A DNA stretch of 64,000 nt from Aliiroseovarius sp. F47248L. Lineage in GTDB: Bacteria > Pseudomonadota > Alphaproteobacteria > Rhodobacterales > Rhodobacteraceae. Made by a program: the position numbers and the translations under genes. Under the pieces are notes generated by a model that worked only from the letters and a program-made list of their open reading frames with translations, was not told the origin of the DNA and searched no databases. Shown here one piece after another: positions 44,079-54,243 of this stretch. Position 1 is the first letter of the stretch. Every line of letters starts with the position of its first letter. The stretch covers positions 868,001-932,000 of the forward strand of contig NZ_JALKBF010000001.1 of assembly GCF_023016085.1 (NCBI RefSeq). Reading direction: 5' to 3'.

Positions 44079-44546
44079 ATGAAACATGTCATTCTTATAC
44101 CTGCGATTTGTCTGACCTTGGCCGGGTGTTCCGGTCTGGATATGAACAATCTCATGCCCCGCCCGCCGCATTTGCAAAACCAGCCGACCTATAACAATGA
44201 CCTTCCGCCCGCGCCGCCCGAAGATGCGATCACGGTGGATGAGTTGGATACCGCCACGGAAGAAGATCGGATGGCCGCGGCCACGACCGCACCCAACGTG
44301 GCGGCCGGGTCGTTGGGCGTGACAGTGGCCAGCCTTGGCGACCCCACTGCGCCCGGTTTCTGGGTCGAAACCTCGCTTGTGTCCTCCGAAACGCAGGGCC
44401 GCGTGCAGTCCAAAACGACCGGACGCACCGTGAAAGTTACCCTGCGCCCCGCATCGGGTGGAGGAAGCCGCGTGTCGCTATCGACGCTTCAGTTGCTGGA
44501 CCTCGACATCTCGGGGTTGCATGAGCTGGTTGTCTTTGGATCGTGA
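44079..44546 (+). CDS. small lipoprotein of unknown function
   Basis: 155 residues from ATG 44079 (MKHVILIPAICLTLAGCSGL), where LAGC is the lipobox; the frame to 44031 has no signal. After a Pro-rich stretch (PPAPPEDAITVDELDTA) a compact beta-rich domain follows (GFWVETSLVSSETQGRV, VSLSTLQLLDLDIS). It overlaps the acyl-CoA synthetase gene through GTGA. Function not recognised. Confidence 0.75.
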   Translation: MKHVILIPAICLTLAGCSGLDMNNLMPRPPHLQNQPTYNNDLPPAPPEDAITVDELDTATEEDRMAAATTAPNVAAGSLGVTVASLGDPTAPGFWVETSLVSSETQGRVQSKTTGRTVKVTLRPASGGGSRVSLSTLQLLDLDISGLHELVVFGS

Positions 44547-46207
44547 CCTCGCGTCTGTCTGACGCGGATTGGCTGGCCGATGGCCGAGCGCGCAAGCTTA
44601 TAGCGCGTTGGGATCAGTGGCAGGTGATGCGCGATGCTTTCGCGTGGAACGTTCCCGAACATTTCAACATCGCCGAACGGTGTTGTGACAGCTGGGCAGC
44701 ACGTGATGCAGGGCGCGTGGCGCTGACCCATATCGCTCAGGACGGTGACGCCACAGACTGGACCTTTGGCGCGTTGAAGGCCGCATCTGATCGGTTAGCC
44801 ACGGTCTTACGCAGGCGAGGGCTGGGTAAAGGTGACCGGATAGCGGTGTTGCTGGGGCAGGGGCCGGAGGTGCTGATCACCCACTTTGCCGCTTATAAAC
44901 TGGGCGCTGTGATTTTGCCTTTGTTTACATTGTTTGGTGCCGATGCGCTGGCCTACCGCCTGTCTGACAGCGGCGCGCGGATCGTGGTGACGGACGCACA
45001 AGGCCTTGCAAAAATTGACGAAATTCGTGCAGACCTGCCGGAATTGACCGAGGTGTTATCGGTCACCTCAACCTTGAGCACATTGGATTTTTGGGCCGAG
45101 CTCAATGCGGCGCCACCCCTGACCACTGCCGTGGTTACTCATGCCGAAGATCCGGCGGTGATGATCTATACCTCGGGCACAACCGGACCACCCAAGGGGG
45201 TGCTGCACGCGCACCGATTCCTTCTGGGTCATTTGCCATGCGTGGAAACCTATAACGAGGATTTCCCGCAAGCTGGCGACAAAGGTTGGACACCTGCGGA
45301 TTGGGCTTGGATCGGCGGATTGATGGATCTGGCCCTGCCGTTTCTTTATTTTGGCGTGCCGATTGTCAGTCACCGGATGCGGAAGTTCGAGGCCGAAGCA
45401 GCCTACGCCCTGATAGCAGATCAGAACATTCGCAATCTGTTCATGCCTCCGACCGCCCTGAAGCTGTTGCGGCAGTCTGATGCGCCGCCGGATGGTGTCC
45501 ATATCCGGTCGATTGGGTCAGGCGGAGAAAGCCTTGGGTCGGGATTGCTAGGCTGGGCACAAGAGACATTGGGCGTCAATGTGAACGAATTTTACGGCCA
45601 GACCGAATGTAATTTGGTTTTATCTTCTGTGGCCGGAGCGATGCAGGTCAAACCGGGCAGTATGGGGCAGCCGATACCCGGTCATGCTGTTGCGGTGATC
45701 GACGCACGGGGGAAACCGTGTCCGCCCGGCGAAATGGGTGAAATCGCGGTGCGTGCAGGCGATCCGGTGATGTTTCTGCGTTACTGGAACCTGCCAGAAA
45801 AGACAGCGGCGAAGTTTGATGGCGACTGGATGCGCACGGGCGACTTGGCCGTCCAGGATGCGGATGGGTATTTCACCTTTGCCAGCCGCGACGATGACGT
45901 CATCACATCGGCAGGCTATCGCATCGGTCCGTCCGAGATTGAGAACTGCTTGCAAACCCACCCTGATGTCGCAATGGCTGCAGTGGTGGGCGTCCCTGAC
46001 GCCCTTCGGACCGAGGCTGTCAAAGCCTTCGTCGTTTTGCGCGAGGGTGTGCGCGAAGCGGGGATGGCTGACCGACTGATTCAACTCGTCCGCGACCGGA
46101 TCAGCCCACATGTTGCCCCGCGATTGGTCGAGTTCGTCGATAAGCTGCCAATGACTGCCACGGGCAAGATCATGCGCAGAGAATTGCGAGAACCAGATGC
46201 GCCCTAA
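44543..46207 (+). CDS. AMP-dependent acyl-CoA synthetase
   Basis: 554 residues with a GTG start overlapping the lipoprotein stop. Adenylation motifs: YTSGTTGPPKGVLHAH, FYGQTECNLVL, DWMRTGDLA, and the catalytic Lys in LPMTATGKIMRREL. The N-terminal DRLATVLRRRGLGKGDRIAV region is normal for the family. It activates a carboxylic acid to its CoA thioester; the length and motifs fit a short- or medium-chain enzyme but the substrate is open. Confidence 0.88.
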   Translation: MTSRLSDADWLADGRARKLIARWDQWQVMRDAFAWNVPEHFNIAERCCDSWAARDAGRVALTHIAQDGDATDWTFGALKAASDRLATVLRRRGLGKGDRIAVLLGQGPEVLITHFAAYKLGAVILPLFTLFGADALAYRLSDSGARIVVTDAQGLAKIDEIRADLPELTEVLSVTSTLSTLDFWAELNAAPPLTTAVVTHAEDPAVMIYTSGTTGPPKGVLHAHRFLLGHLPCVETYNEDFPQAGDKGWTPADWAWIGGLMDLALPFLYFGVPIVSHRMRKFEAEAAYALIADQNIRNLFMPPTALKLLRQSDAPPDGVHIRSIGSGGESLGSGLLGWAQETLGVNVNEFYGQTECNLVLSSVAGAMQVKPGSMGQPIPGHAVAVIDARGKPCPPGEMGEIAVRAGDPVMFLRYWNLPEKTAAKFDGDWMRTGDLAVQDADGYFTFASRDDDVITSAGYRIGPSEIENCLQTHPDVAMAAVVGVPDALRTEAVKAFVVLREGVREAGMADRLIQLVRDRISPHVAPRLVEFVDKLPMTATGKIMRRELREPDAP

Positions 46208-46240
46208 CGCAGGAATGACCTCTCGCAATAGGAATCTAAC

Positions 46241-46441
46241 ATGAAGAAGCTTTTGCGCACGCTTGGTCTGGTGTCGCTTGTGTTTGCCGCCACATCATGG
46301 CTCGCCGAGCGCATATTTTACGGAGGGCTGGATGAAAACGGTGTGTTGCAAGAAAGTATGAACCTACCGCTTTCGGTTTTTCTGGGCGTGGTTGGCGGGG
46401 TTTGCCTTCTGTTGTCCCTCGTGGTGAGGTCGAACCGTTAG
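46241..46441 (+). CDS. small two-helix membrane protein, DUF3955-like
   Basis: 66 residues. Two hydrophobic segments (LGLVSLVFAATSWLAE and SVFLGVVGGVCLLLSLVV) flank GGLDENGVLQESMNLPL, as in DUF3955 proteins. It overlaps the opposing AlkD-like gene by 4 bases. Function unknown. Confidence 0.65.
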   Translation: MKKLLRTLGLVSLVFAATSWLAERIFYGGLDENGVLQESMNLPLSVFLGVVGGVCLLLSLVVRSNR

Positions 46442-47115
46442 GCTAGATACTTCCCGGCCTCCTTCCGCGCAAAGGCTTTCATCCTGCCGCCCTGTGCCTC
46501 CAGAAAGTCGCGAGTTCGGTCTGGGTCATGTTTTGAGAGATCACGCAGCCACCATGCGATGGCCTTCTGGATGAACCACTCTGGGTCATCGACATAGGTC
46601 GATGCCCAGCCAAGCACACGGTCGCGGATTGCCAAATCCTCTGGCTTGGGGTTGTTCTGCTTTGTCCAGGGTAGGGTGATGACCAGTGCCGCGCGCCGGG
46701 TCCACATGTGGTCGGACTTGGTCCAGCCTTCGACCGTGTTGATGCGTGACGTATCGGCCACCAACCGTTTCTGCCCAGCCATGCAGGCGTGGTCAGCAAT
46801 CGCCCAACTGTCGAAATCGGCCACCCAGCTTTGGATCAGCGTCCATGCAGACTCGTCCGGGCGCAGCCGAGCTTGGGTCAGCAGTTTTGCCGCTGCTATG
46901 CGGGCTTCAAAGATGTCGGTTTGCCACAGATTATCGGCCAGCGTCACGCGGTCATCAACCGACAAGGACTGCCGCCAGCTTTTCGTCAGGTCATTCAGCG
47001 CGGGGTTTGGGATGCCCAATACTTTGCGCGTTTGCTTGTGGTAGGCGGCCATGCCTTCGGCACGACCTTCTTCAATTTGGGCGCGCAGGGCGGTCAGCGC
47101 CTCGTCCAGCGTCAT
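46438..47115 (-). CDS. DNA alkylation repair protein, AlkD-like
   Basis: 225 residues, all-helical HEAT-like. Features of the family include VLGIPNPALNDLTKSW, DNLWQTDIFEARIAAAKLL, FDSWAIADHACM, SDHMWTRRAALVITLPW and WFIQKAIAWWLRDLSKHDP. It would excise alkylated bases. It starts with ATGA overlapping the glmS stop, so it is probably cotranscribed with glmS and glmU. Confidence 0.82.
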   Translation of the reverse strand: MTLDEALTALRAQIEEGRAEGMAAYHKQTRKVLGIPNPALNDLTKSWRQSLSVDDRVTLADNLWQTDIFEARIAAAKLLTQARLRPDESAWTLIQSWVADFDSWAIADHACMAGQKRLVADTSRINTVEGWTKSDHMWTRRAALVITLPWTKQNNPKPEDLAIRDRVLGWASTYVDDPEWFIQKAIAWWLRDLSKHDPDRTRDFLEAQGGRMKAFARKEAGKYLA

Positions 47116-48932
47116 TCGACCGTAACCGATTTGGCCAGATTACGTGGCTGGTCCACGTCGGTGCCTTTGGCAATCGCGGTGTGATAGGCAAGCAACTGCG
47201 CGGGAATCGCGTAAAGGATCGGCTGAATCAGTTCAGGCGCTTCAGGCAGAGCAAGGGATTGCCACACGCCGTCGCCGGCTTCTTTGGCGGCACGCGCATC
47301 CGACACCAACAAGACGCGCCCACCACGCGCCATGACTTCCTGCATGTTGGACACGGTCTTGTCGAACAGTCCGTCATGGGGGGCCATCACCACCGTTGGC
47401 GTGGCTTTATCGACCAACGCGATTGGGCCGTGTTTCAGCTCTCCTGACGCATAACCTTCGGCGTGTATATAGCTGATTTCTTTCAGTTTCAGCGCGCCTT
47501 CCAGCGCCAGAGGGAACATCTGCCCTCGGCCAAGGAACAAGACGTCCCGCGCTTCGGCCAGCTTCACGGCGATCTCTTTCGTGGCGGTGTCGATGGTCAA
47601 CGCGTGGCTCATCAGGCCCGGCAATTGGCGCAGATCGGCCAAATGTGCTGTAAGGCCTGCATCGTCCAGATGCCCCCGATCATGGGCCGCTTTCAATGCC
47701 ATGATGGCAAAGCAGGTCAACTGGCAGGTGAACGCCTTGGTGGAGGCCACGGACACTTCTGGCCCCGCATGAATTTCCACCGCCACATCGCTTTCGCGCG
47801 CGATGGAGCTTTCGGGGACGTTGATCAGGCTGACGATCTTGTCGACCTTGCCCGCCGAATATCTAAGGGCCGCCAGCGTATCGGCCGTTTCGCCAGATTG
47901 ACTGACAAAGACGCCCAGCGTCTTAGGCGCAAACGGGGCTTCGCGATAGCGAAATTCACTTGCCACGTCGATATCGACGGGCAGACGGGCGTAATGCTCG
48001 AACCAGTATTTCGCGACCAGCCCGGCGTAATAGGCGGTGCCGCAGGCGACGATGGACAGGCGATCAATATCGGCGAAGTTAATACCGCCAAGGTCCATAG
48101 CGATCCGGTCACCCTTCACATAGGCGTTCAGAACTTCACCCACCACCGTGGGCTGCTGGGCGATCTCTTTTGCCATAAAGTGTTTGTAGCCACCTTTTTC
48201 GATCCGGGCGGCATCAAGGCGCACTTGTTTCACGGGGCGGTTCACAAGGCGATCCTTGTCGTCATAAATCTCTGCCCCGTTGCGGGTGATGACCGCCCAA
48301 TCGCCTTCTTCCAGATAGGTGATGCGGTCGGTCATCGGGGCCAGCGCGATAGCGTCAGAGCCAACGAACATCTCGCCTTCGCCGTGACCGATGGCCAAGG
48401 GGCTGCCCTTACGTGCGGCGATCATCAGGTCGTGTTCGCCGTCAAACAGAAAACACAGGGCGAAAGCGCCTTCCAGTTCGGCCAGCGTGGCAGCGACCGC
48501 CTCTTGCGGGGATTTGCCGCGCGCGATGTGGCTTTGCGCCAGCAGGGCAACGGTTTCCGTGTCGGTCTCGGTCGAAAAGGTCAAACCTTCGGCGGCGAGC
48601 TTTTCGCGCAGCTCGCGGAAGTTTTCGATGATGCCGTTATGCACCACCGCAACCGGTCCCGCCTTGTGCGGGTGTGCGTTGTCTGTGGTGGGCGCACCAT
48701 GGGTGGCCCAGCGTGTGTGTCCGATGCCTGATTTTCCGGCCAACGGGTCATGGACAAGCATATCCGACAAATTCACCAGTTTGCCCACAGCACGACGACG
48801 GTTCAGTTCGCCAGCCTCGTTGATGGTTGCAATCCCGGAACTGTCATAGCCGCGATATTCAAGCCGCTTCAGCGCCTCAACCAAGATGGGTGCGGCTTCG
48901 TGATTGCCCAGAACTCCTACAATACCACACAT
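47112..48932 (-). CDS. glmS: glutamine-fructose-6-phosphate aminotransferase GlmS
   Basis: 606 residues. It starts MCGIVGVLGN, with Cys2 as the glutaminase nucleophile, followed by RLEYRGYDSSG and GHTRWATHGAPTTDNAHPH. Two SIS domains follow (VACGTAYYAGLVAKYWFE; VFVSQSGETADTLAALR), and the protein ends PRNLAKSVTVE. It makes glucosamine-6-phosphate for peptidoglycan and LPS. It lies 2 bases after glmU. Confidence 0.97.
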   Translation of the reverse strand: MCGIVGVLGNHEAAPILVEALKRLEYRGYDSSGIATINEAGELNRRRAVGKLVNLSDMLVHDPLAGKSGIGHTRWATHGAPTTDNAHPHKAGPVAVVHNGIIENFRELREKLAAEGLTFSTETDTETVALLAQSHIARGKSPQEAVAATLAELEGAFALCFLFDGEHDLMIAARKGSPLAIGHGEGEMFVGSDAIALAPMTDRITYLEEGDWAVITRNGAEIYDDKDRLVNRPVKQVRLDAARIEKGGYKHFMAKEIAQQPTVVGEVLNAYVKGDRIAMDLGGINFADIDRLSIVACGTAYYAGLVAKYWFEHYARLPVDIDVASEFRYREAPFAPKTLGVFVSQSGETADTLAALRYSAGKVDKIVSLINVPESSIARESDVAVEIHAGPEVSVASTKAFTCQLTCFAIMALKAAHDRGHLDDAGLTAHLADLRQLPGLMSHALTIDTATKEIAVKLAEARDVLFLGRGQMFPLALEGALKLKEISYIHAEGYASGELKHGPIALVDKATPTVVMAPHDGLFDKTVSNMQEVMARGGRVLLVSDARAAKEAGDGVWQSLALPEAPELIQPILYAIPAQLLAYHTAIAKGTDVDQPRNLAKSVTVE

Positions 48933-48934
48933 AA

Positions 48935-50290
48935 TCAGGAACCTTTCTGACGTCGGGCTTTTGCGGCCTTCAGTTTTTCAAATAATTTGATGGCAAGGCC
49001 CGGTTTGACCTCCATCTTCGCGCGCCCCACGGCCATCGCACCGGCTGGCACATTTTTCGTCACCACAGTGCCGGTCGCCGTCATGGCTTCATCGCCGACC
49101 GAAACGGGGGCCACAAGGCAGGTGTTTGACCCGATGAACGTCCGCGCGCCGATGTCCGTGTGGTGTTTGGAGACACCGTCATAGTTGCAGGTGATGGTGC
49201 CTGCGCCGATATTGGCGTGCTCGCCGACGCGCGCGTCGCCCACATAGGACAGGTGGTTGACCTTCGCACCTTCTTCAATCTGGGCGTTTTTGATTTCGAC
49301 GAAATTGCCCACCTTGGCGTCATTGGCCAGTTCGGCACCGGGGCGCAGGCGGGCATAGGGGCCGACCACCGCGCCGCGTGAGACGTGGCAGCCTTCCAGA
49401 TGTGAAAATGCCCGGATCAACGCACCGCTTTCCACGGTGACGCCGGGGCCAAAGACCACGTTTGGTTCGATGACAGTGTCGCGCCCGATGACGGTGTCAT
49501 GGGCGAAATAGACGGTGTCGCGGGCGATCAGGGTCACGCCAATTTCGAGCGCGGCGTCGCGGGCGCGGGTCTGGAAAACGTCTTCGGCAGCGGCCAGTTC
49601 GGCGCGGGAATTGATGCCGAGGGTTTCTGCTTCGTCGCAGGTCACCACCGAGGCGGTCAGACCGCGCGCACGGGCGACAGACACGATGTCCGGCAGGTAG
49701 TATTCGCCTGCTGCATTGTCGTTTCCAACCCCATCCAACAGGTCGAACAGAAGCTTAGCGTCTGCGGCAACAACGCCGCTGTTACAAAGTGTTACCGCGC
49801 GTTCTTCATCCGATGCATCCTTGAATTCTACGATGCGATCCAACGCGCCATCCTTGACGATCAAGCGCCCATAACGGCCAGGGTCTGCGGTCTCAAAGCC
49901 CAGCACAACCACGTCTGCGCCTCTTGCTCGCGCCGCTGCCATCGCTTCAAGCGTCTCAGTTCGGATGAAGGGCGTGTCGCCGTAAAGCACGATGGCATCG
50001 CCGTCGAACCCGTCCAACGCGGCCCGTGCCTGTTGAACCGCGTGACCGGTGCCCAACTGTTCTTCCTGCACGGCGATGGAAATCTCGGGGTCGATGTCTT
50101 TAGCCGCAGCCTCGACCATCTCGGCGCCGTGACCCACTACCAGCACCGCGCGGTCCGGCGACAAAGCAGCCCCGGATGCCAGCGCATGGGCAAACAGTGG
50201 TACACCTGCAATTTCATGCATGACTTTCGGCAGGTCTGAATTCATCCGTGTTCCCATGCCAGCGGCAAGGACAATCAGGGCGGTCGCCAT
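48935..50290 (-). CDS. glmU: bifunctional GlmU (GlcN-1-P acetyltransferase / GlcNAc-1-P uridyltransferase)
   Basis: 451 residues from ATG 50290 (MATALIVLAAGMGTRMNSDL); six extra codons to 50308 are less likely. The uridyltransferase domain has LAAGMGTRM, EEQLGTGHAVQQA and LYGDTP. The left-handed beta-helix acetyltransferase domain has RPGAELANDAKVGNFVEIKN and NYDGVSKHHTDIG. It makes UDP-GlcNAc. It forms a unit with glmS and the AlkD-like gene. Confidence 0.97.
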   Translation of the reverse strand: MATALIVLAAGMGTRMNSDLPKVMHEIAGVPLFAHALASGAALSPDRAVLVVGHGAEMVEAAAKDIDPEISIAVQEEQLGTGHAVQQARAALDGFDGDAIVLYGDTPFIRTETLEAMAAARARGADVVVLGFETADPGRYGRLIVKDGALDRIVEFKDASDEERAVTLCNSGVVAADAKLLFDLLDGVGNDNAAGEYYLPDIVSVARARGLTASVVTCDEAETLGINSRAELAAAEDVFQTRARDAALEIGVTLIARDTVYFAHDTVIGRDTVIEPNVVFGPGVTVESGALIRAFSHLEGCHVSRGAVVGPYARLRPGAELANDAKVGNFVEIKNAQIEEGAKVNHLSYVGDARVGEHANIGAGTITCNYDGVSKHHTDIGARTFIGSNTCLVAPVSVGDEAMTATGTVVTKNVPAGAMAVGRAKMEVKPGLAIKLFEKLKAAKARRQKGS

Positions 50291-50420
50291 ATCTATCTGC
50301 TCTTTCAATTTCTTTTCGCCCGTTTTACCCCTTGGGGCGCGGCTCGCAAGCGAAAGCTGTTCAATTAACCTTACGCGAGGTTACAGGCTTTGCGTGGAAA
50401 ATCCAAAGGCTGAAGGCAAA

Positions 50421-51113
50421 ATGACGAACAACGCGACGCCGGGACGGCGTACAGTGATTTTTGATCTGGATGGTACATTGGCGGATACGTCAGGCGACCT
50501 GATCGCGGCGGCAAATGCCTGCTTCTCGGCGCTGGGACATGGTGAAGTCCTGGATCCAAGCGCCGACCAGCTGACCGCTTTTCACGGTGGCCGCGCAATG
50601 CTGCGGCTTGGCTTTTCGCGGGTGAATGGCGGGGTGGTGGATGACGCTGTTATCGAGCGCGAGTTTCCCAATCTGTTGATCGCCTATGAAGATGACATCG
50701 ACCGCCACACACGTCTGTATCCGGGTGCGATGGACGCGGTCGCGCGACTGCACGCGGGCGATTATGCGGTGGGGATTTGCACCAACAAGCCCGAGGGGCT
50801 GGCGCGGCTGTTGCTGACTCGTTTGGGGATTTTGAACCACTTCACGTCTTTGATCGGCGCGGACACATTACCGACCCGCAAGCCCGACCCAGCCCCATTC
50901 GTCGCCGCAGCCCACGGGGCAGGCGGCGATCCGACGCGGGCACTTTTGGTCGGGGATACCGAAACCGACCGCAAGACCGCGCAGGCCGCGGGCGTGCCCT
51001 GCATCCTTGTCGGTTTCGGTCCCGAGGGGCCGGGGGTTGCGCGGTTGGCACCCGAGGCGATGCTGGATCACTTCGATGATTTGGATCGCGTGGTCGCAGA
51101 CCTGATCGGCTGA
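50421..51113 (+). CDS. gph: HAD phosphatase, phosphoglycolate phosphatase-like
   Basis: 230 residues from ATG 50421 with GAAGGC ahead; the longer frame overlaps glmU. HAD motifs: VIFDLDGTLADT, ICTNKPEGLARLL, KPDPAPF and LVGDTETDRKTAQAAG. By family it dephosphorylates 2-phosphoglycolate or related small phosphates. It is divergent from glmU. Confidence 0.87.
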   Translation: MTNNATPGRRTVIFDLDGTLADTSGDLIAAANACFSALGHGEVLDPSADQLTAFHGGRAMLRLGFSRVNGGVVDDAVIEREFPNLLIAYEDDIDRHTRLYPGAMDAVARLHAGDYAVGICTNKPEGLARLLLTRLGILNHFTSLIGADTLPTRKPDPAPFVAAAHGAGGDPTRALLVGDTETDRKTAQAAGVPCILVGFGPEGPGVARLAPEAMLDHFDDLDRVVADLIG

Positions 51114-51152
51114 TCCATTGACGCGGTGCCTGATCCTGCGCAGGCTCGGAAC

Positions 51153-52358
51153 ATGACAGAGCGATTCACCGGTAATTTTACTCAACAAGAGCCGATCCCG
51201 GACGAAGGGATCGCCGCAGCAATGGAGGTGCTGCGCCACGGGCGTTTGCACCGCTATAACGTGGCCGAGGGCGAGACGTCCCACACAGCCATGTTGGAGC
51301 AGGAATTCGCCGCCCTCATGGGGTCAAAATACGCGCTGGCGGTGGCGTCGGGCGGTTATGCCATTGCGACCGCGTTGCGCGCCGTTGGTGTTGGGCCGGG
51401 CGACCGCGTTCTGACCAACGCCTTCACGCTGGCCCCTGTGCCCGGTGCCATTGCCTCCGTCGGCGGCGTGCCCGTCTTTGTCGAGGTGACCGAGGCGCTG
51501 ACCATTGATCTGGACGATCTGGCGGCCAAGGTCGCGAAACCGGACGCGCCAATGGTCCTGCTGCTCAGCCATATGCGTGGCCATATCTGCGACATGGACC
51601 GACTGATGGAGATCACGGACGCGGCGGGCGTGACGGTAATCGAGGATTGCGCGCATACGATGGGCGCAACGTGGAATGGGGTGCTGTCTGGGCGTCACGG
51701 TGCGATGGCGGCGTATTCAACCCAGACCTATAAACACGCGAACTCGGGCGAAGGCGGGCTTCTGATCTCGGACGATCCCGACCTGATGGCGCGGGCGATC
51801 GTGCTGTCAGGCAGCTATATGCTATATGAGCGGCATTTGGCAGGGCCGCCGCCGGAAGCATTCGAGCGGGTGAAGTATGTGACCCCCAATATTTCGGGCC
51901 GGATGGACAATTTGCGCGCGGCGATCTTGCGGCCACAGCTTCCGGGGTTGGTGGAGCGGTGTGCCGCGTGGAACGCCCGCTATCGTGTGGTCGAAGACGG
52001 GCTGCGCGACACGCCCGGTCTGACCGTGATCGAACGGCCCGCGAAAGAAGGATACGTCATGTCGTCGTTCCAGTTTCTGTTGCTGGATTGGGCCGAGGGC
52101 GATGTACAGGATGTGGTGCGCTTCTGTGCGGAGCGCGGGGTAGAGTTGAAGTGGTTCGGCGGGGCCGAGCCTGCGGGGTTCACCAGCCGCTATGACAGTT
52201 GGCGTTATGCCGATGCGCCAAGGATGCCAAAGACGGATCGGGTCTTGCGTGGTATTCTGGACCTGCGCCTGCCGCTGACCTTCAGTCGGGAGGATTGCGC
52301 GCAGATTGCGCGGATCATTCGTGATGTGGTTTTGCGGGTGTATCAGCGGGCGGCGTAG
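51153..52358 (+). CDS. DegT/DnrJ/EryC1-family PLP aminotransferase
   Basis: 401 residues from ATG 51153; a GTG at 51126 could add nine residues. The fold-type I markers are SKYALAVASGGYAIATALRA, ALTIDLDDLAAKV, IEDCAHTMGATWNG and the PLP Lys in STQTYKHANSGEGGLL. Most family members aminate keto sugars; no sugar-nucleotide genes are adjacent. Its 3-prime flank holds a candidate repeat element. Confidence 0.82.
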   Translation: MTERFTGNFTQQEPIPDEGIAAAMEVLRHGRLHRYNVAEGETSHTAMLEQEFAALMGSKYALAVASGGYAIATALRAVGVGPGDRVLTNAFTLAPVPGAIASVGGVPVFVEVTEALTIDLDDLAAKVAKPDAPMVLLLSHMRGHICDMDRLMEITDAAGVTVIEDCAHTMGATWNGVLSGRHGAMAAYSTQTYKHANSGEGGLLISDDPDLMARAIVLSGSYMLYERHLAGPPPEAFERVKYVTPNISGRMDNLRAAILRPQLPGLVERCAAWNARYRVVEDGLRDTPGLTVIERPAKEGYVMSSFQFLLLDWAEGDVQDVVRFCAERGVELKWFGGAEPAGFTSRYDSWRYADAPRMPKTDRVLRGILDLRLPLTFSREDCAQIARIIRDVVLRVYQRAA

Positions 52359-52420
52359 GGGCTTTGCCCCTCTGCGCTGCGCGCATTCACCCCAGGATAT
52401 TTTGGGGCCAGAAGAAACGG
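52359..52420 (+). repeat. possible Rhodobacteraceae intergenic repeat element
   Basis: GGGGCTTTGCCCC (a 5-bp stem with TTT loop) is followed by a TGCGC-rich stretch, CACCCCAGGATATTTTGG and CCAGAAGAA. I recall this layout from intergenic regions of many Rhodobacteraceae. Only one copy is in the window, so repetition cannot be shown here. Confidence 0.4.
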
Positions 52421-52545
52421 GCGGACAGGTTTGTGACGCTGCGTGAGTTTGCAGGCGTGTTGACGCGAATCGAGCATTGCGCGATTAACTGAACAAGTGT
52501 TCAATAACGGCGGGCGGTTGGGCCGGCCAAACGGAGGATCACCGG

Positions 52546-53706
52546 ATGTTCAACCACAGCATGAATTTTGACCTTGGCGAGGACGTCAACGCCCTTCGCG
52601 AGATGGTGCATCGGTTTTCGCAGGACCGCATCAAGCCGATCGCTGCCGAAGTGGACCAGAAGAACGAGTTTCCCAACGAGTTGTGGCGTGAGTTTGGCGA
52701 ACTTGGCCTGCTGGGTGTCACGACGCCCGAGGAATATGGCGGGGCTGGCATGTCTTACCTTGCGCATGTGGTAATCGTGGAAGAGATCGCGCGGGCCTCA
52801 GCCTCGGTCTCGCTGTCCTACGGGGCGCATTCGAACTTGTGTGTGAACCAGATCCGCCGCAATGCGACCGAAGAACAGAAACAGAAATACCTGCCCAGGC
52901 TGATTTCGGGCGAGCACGTGGGCGCCTTGGCCATGTCCGAGGCGGGTGCGGGGTCGGACGTCGTGTCGATGAAACTGCGCGCCGAGAAGCGCAATGGCTA
53001 TTACGTGCTGAACGGCACCAAGTTCTGGATCACCAATGGCCCGGACGCTGATACGCTGGTCGTCTATGCCAAGACTGACCCGGACGCTGGCCCCAAGGGC
53101 ATCACCACTTTCATTGTCGAAAAGAATATGAAGGGTTTCAGCACAAGCCCGCATTTCGACAAGCTGGGGATGCGCGGATCGAACACTGCCGAATTGATCT
53201 TTGAAGATGTCGAAGTGCCGTTTGAAAACGTGCTGGGCGAGGAAGGCAAGGGCGTGAACGTGCTGATGTCGGGGCTCGACTATGAGCGCGTTGTTCTGTC
53301 CGGCATCGGCACCGGCATCATGGCCGCCTGCATGGATGAAATCATGCCTTACATGAAAGAGCGCAAACAGTTTGGCCGTCCCATCGGGGACTTCCAACTT
53401 ATGCAGGCCAAGATCGCGGATATGTACACCGCGATGAACTCGGCCCGCGCTTATGTGTATGAGGTCGCGAAGGCGTGCGACCGGGGCGAGGTGACCCGTC
53501 AGGACGCCGCCGCATGTGTGCTTTATGCGTCCGAGGAGGCGATGAAGCAGGCCCACCAAGCGGTGCAGGCGATGGGTGGCTCGGGCTATATGAACGAAAC
53601 CCCCGTCAGCCGCATGTTCCGCGACGCCAAGTTGATGGAGATCGGCGCCGGTACCTCGGAAATCCGCCGGATGCTGATCGGGCGCGAACTGATGGGAAAG
53701 ATGTGA
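52546..53706 (+). CDS. ivd: isovaleryl-CoA dehydrogenase
   Basis: 386 residues. Acyl-CoA dehydrogenase blocks: [79 protein letters not shown] and [20 protein letters not shown]. The Glu in [10 protein letters not shown] corresponds to the isovaleryl-CoA dehydrogenase catalytic base. It is the FAD enzyme for isovaleryl-CoA in leucine degradation. First gene of an operon with mccB, mccA, hmgL and an enoyl-CoA hydratase. Confidence 0.93.
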   Translation: MFNHSMNFDLGEDVNALREMVHRFSQDRIKPIAAEVDQKNEFPNELWREFGELGLLGVTTPEEYGGAGMSYLAHVVIVEEIARASASVSLSYGAHSNLCVNQIRRNATEEQKQKYLPRLISGEHVGALAMSEAGAGSDVVSMKLRAEKRNGYYVLNGTKFWITNGPDADTLVVYAKTDPDAGPKGITTFIVEKNMKGFSTSPHFDKLGMRGSNTAELIFEDVEVPFENVLGEEGKGVNVLMSGLDYERVVLSGIGTGIMAACMDEIMPYMKERKQFGRPIGDFQLMQAKIADMYTAMNSARAYVYEVAKACDRGEVTRQDAAACVLYASEEAMKQAHQAVQAMGGSGYMNETPVSRMFRDAKLMEIGAGTSEIRRMLIGRELMGKM

Positions 53707-54242
53707 TGAGCATCCGGGGGTTTATCGTTGCTTCGCTTATGGCTTTGGCCTCTCCGGCCACAGCCCAGGACATGACCTATAGCTTCCACCCCACAACGGA
53801 CTGCCTGTCCGCCATGGGGGACGATGGCGACCCGATGCGCTGCGTTGGATCGGCGGCCAATTATTGCATGGAAGCAACCGAAGGCGGGTCAAGCACGGTT
53901 GGCATGTCGTCCTGTCTTGGGCTGGAATACGAGGACTGGGATCGCCGCCTGAACCGCGCCTATGGGCTTTTGATGACCCGGCTGAAGGCCGAAGATGAAG
54001 AAATGGCAACGCTTGGGTCAGCGGCCCCCAAACAAGCCCCCGCGCTTCTGGACATGCAACGCGCGTGGATCACCTTCCGCGATGCGTCGTGCGACTATGA
54101 ACGGTCGAAATGGGGTGGTGGCACAGGCGGAGGCCCTGCGTCTGTCGCCTGCATGCTGCATCAGACCGCCCGCCAGTCGCTTGCGCTGGAGGCCGATTTG
54201 AACGGCTACGGCGATACAATCTGCAACCACGAAGGATGCTGA
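53706..54242 (+). CDS. secreted DUF1311 (LprI-like) protein
   Basis: 178 residues from ATG 53706, sharing one base with the ivd stop (TGATG). The signal peptide ends SPATAQD. Seven or more Cys residues ([53 protein letters not shown]) suggest disulfides. DUF1311 members are periplasmic and some inhibit lysozyme. Its place inside a metabolic operon is unexplained. Confidence 0.78.
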   Translation: MSIRGFIVASLMALASPATAQDMTYSFHPTTDCLSAMGDDGDPMRCVGSAANYCMEATEGGSSTVGMSSCLGLEYEDWDRRLNRAYGLLMTRLKAEDEEMATLGSAAPKQAPALLDMQRAWITFRDASCDYERSKWGGGTGGGPASVACMLHQTARQSLALEADLNGYGDTICNHEGC

Positions 54243-54243
54243 G

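Noticed and set aside
47463..48731. 422-codon plus-strand frame antisense to glmS
   Set aside because: Fully covered by glmS with all its motifs; no motif in the antisense frame.
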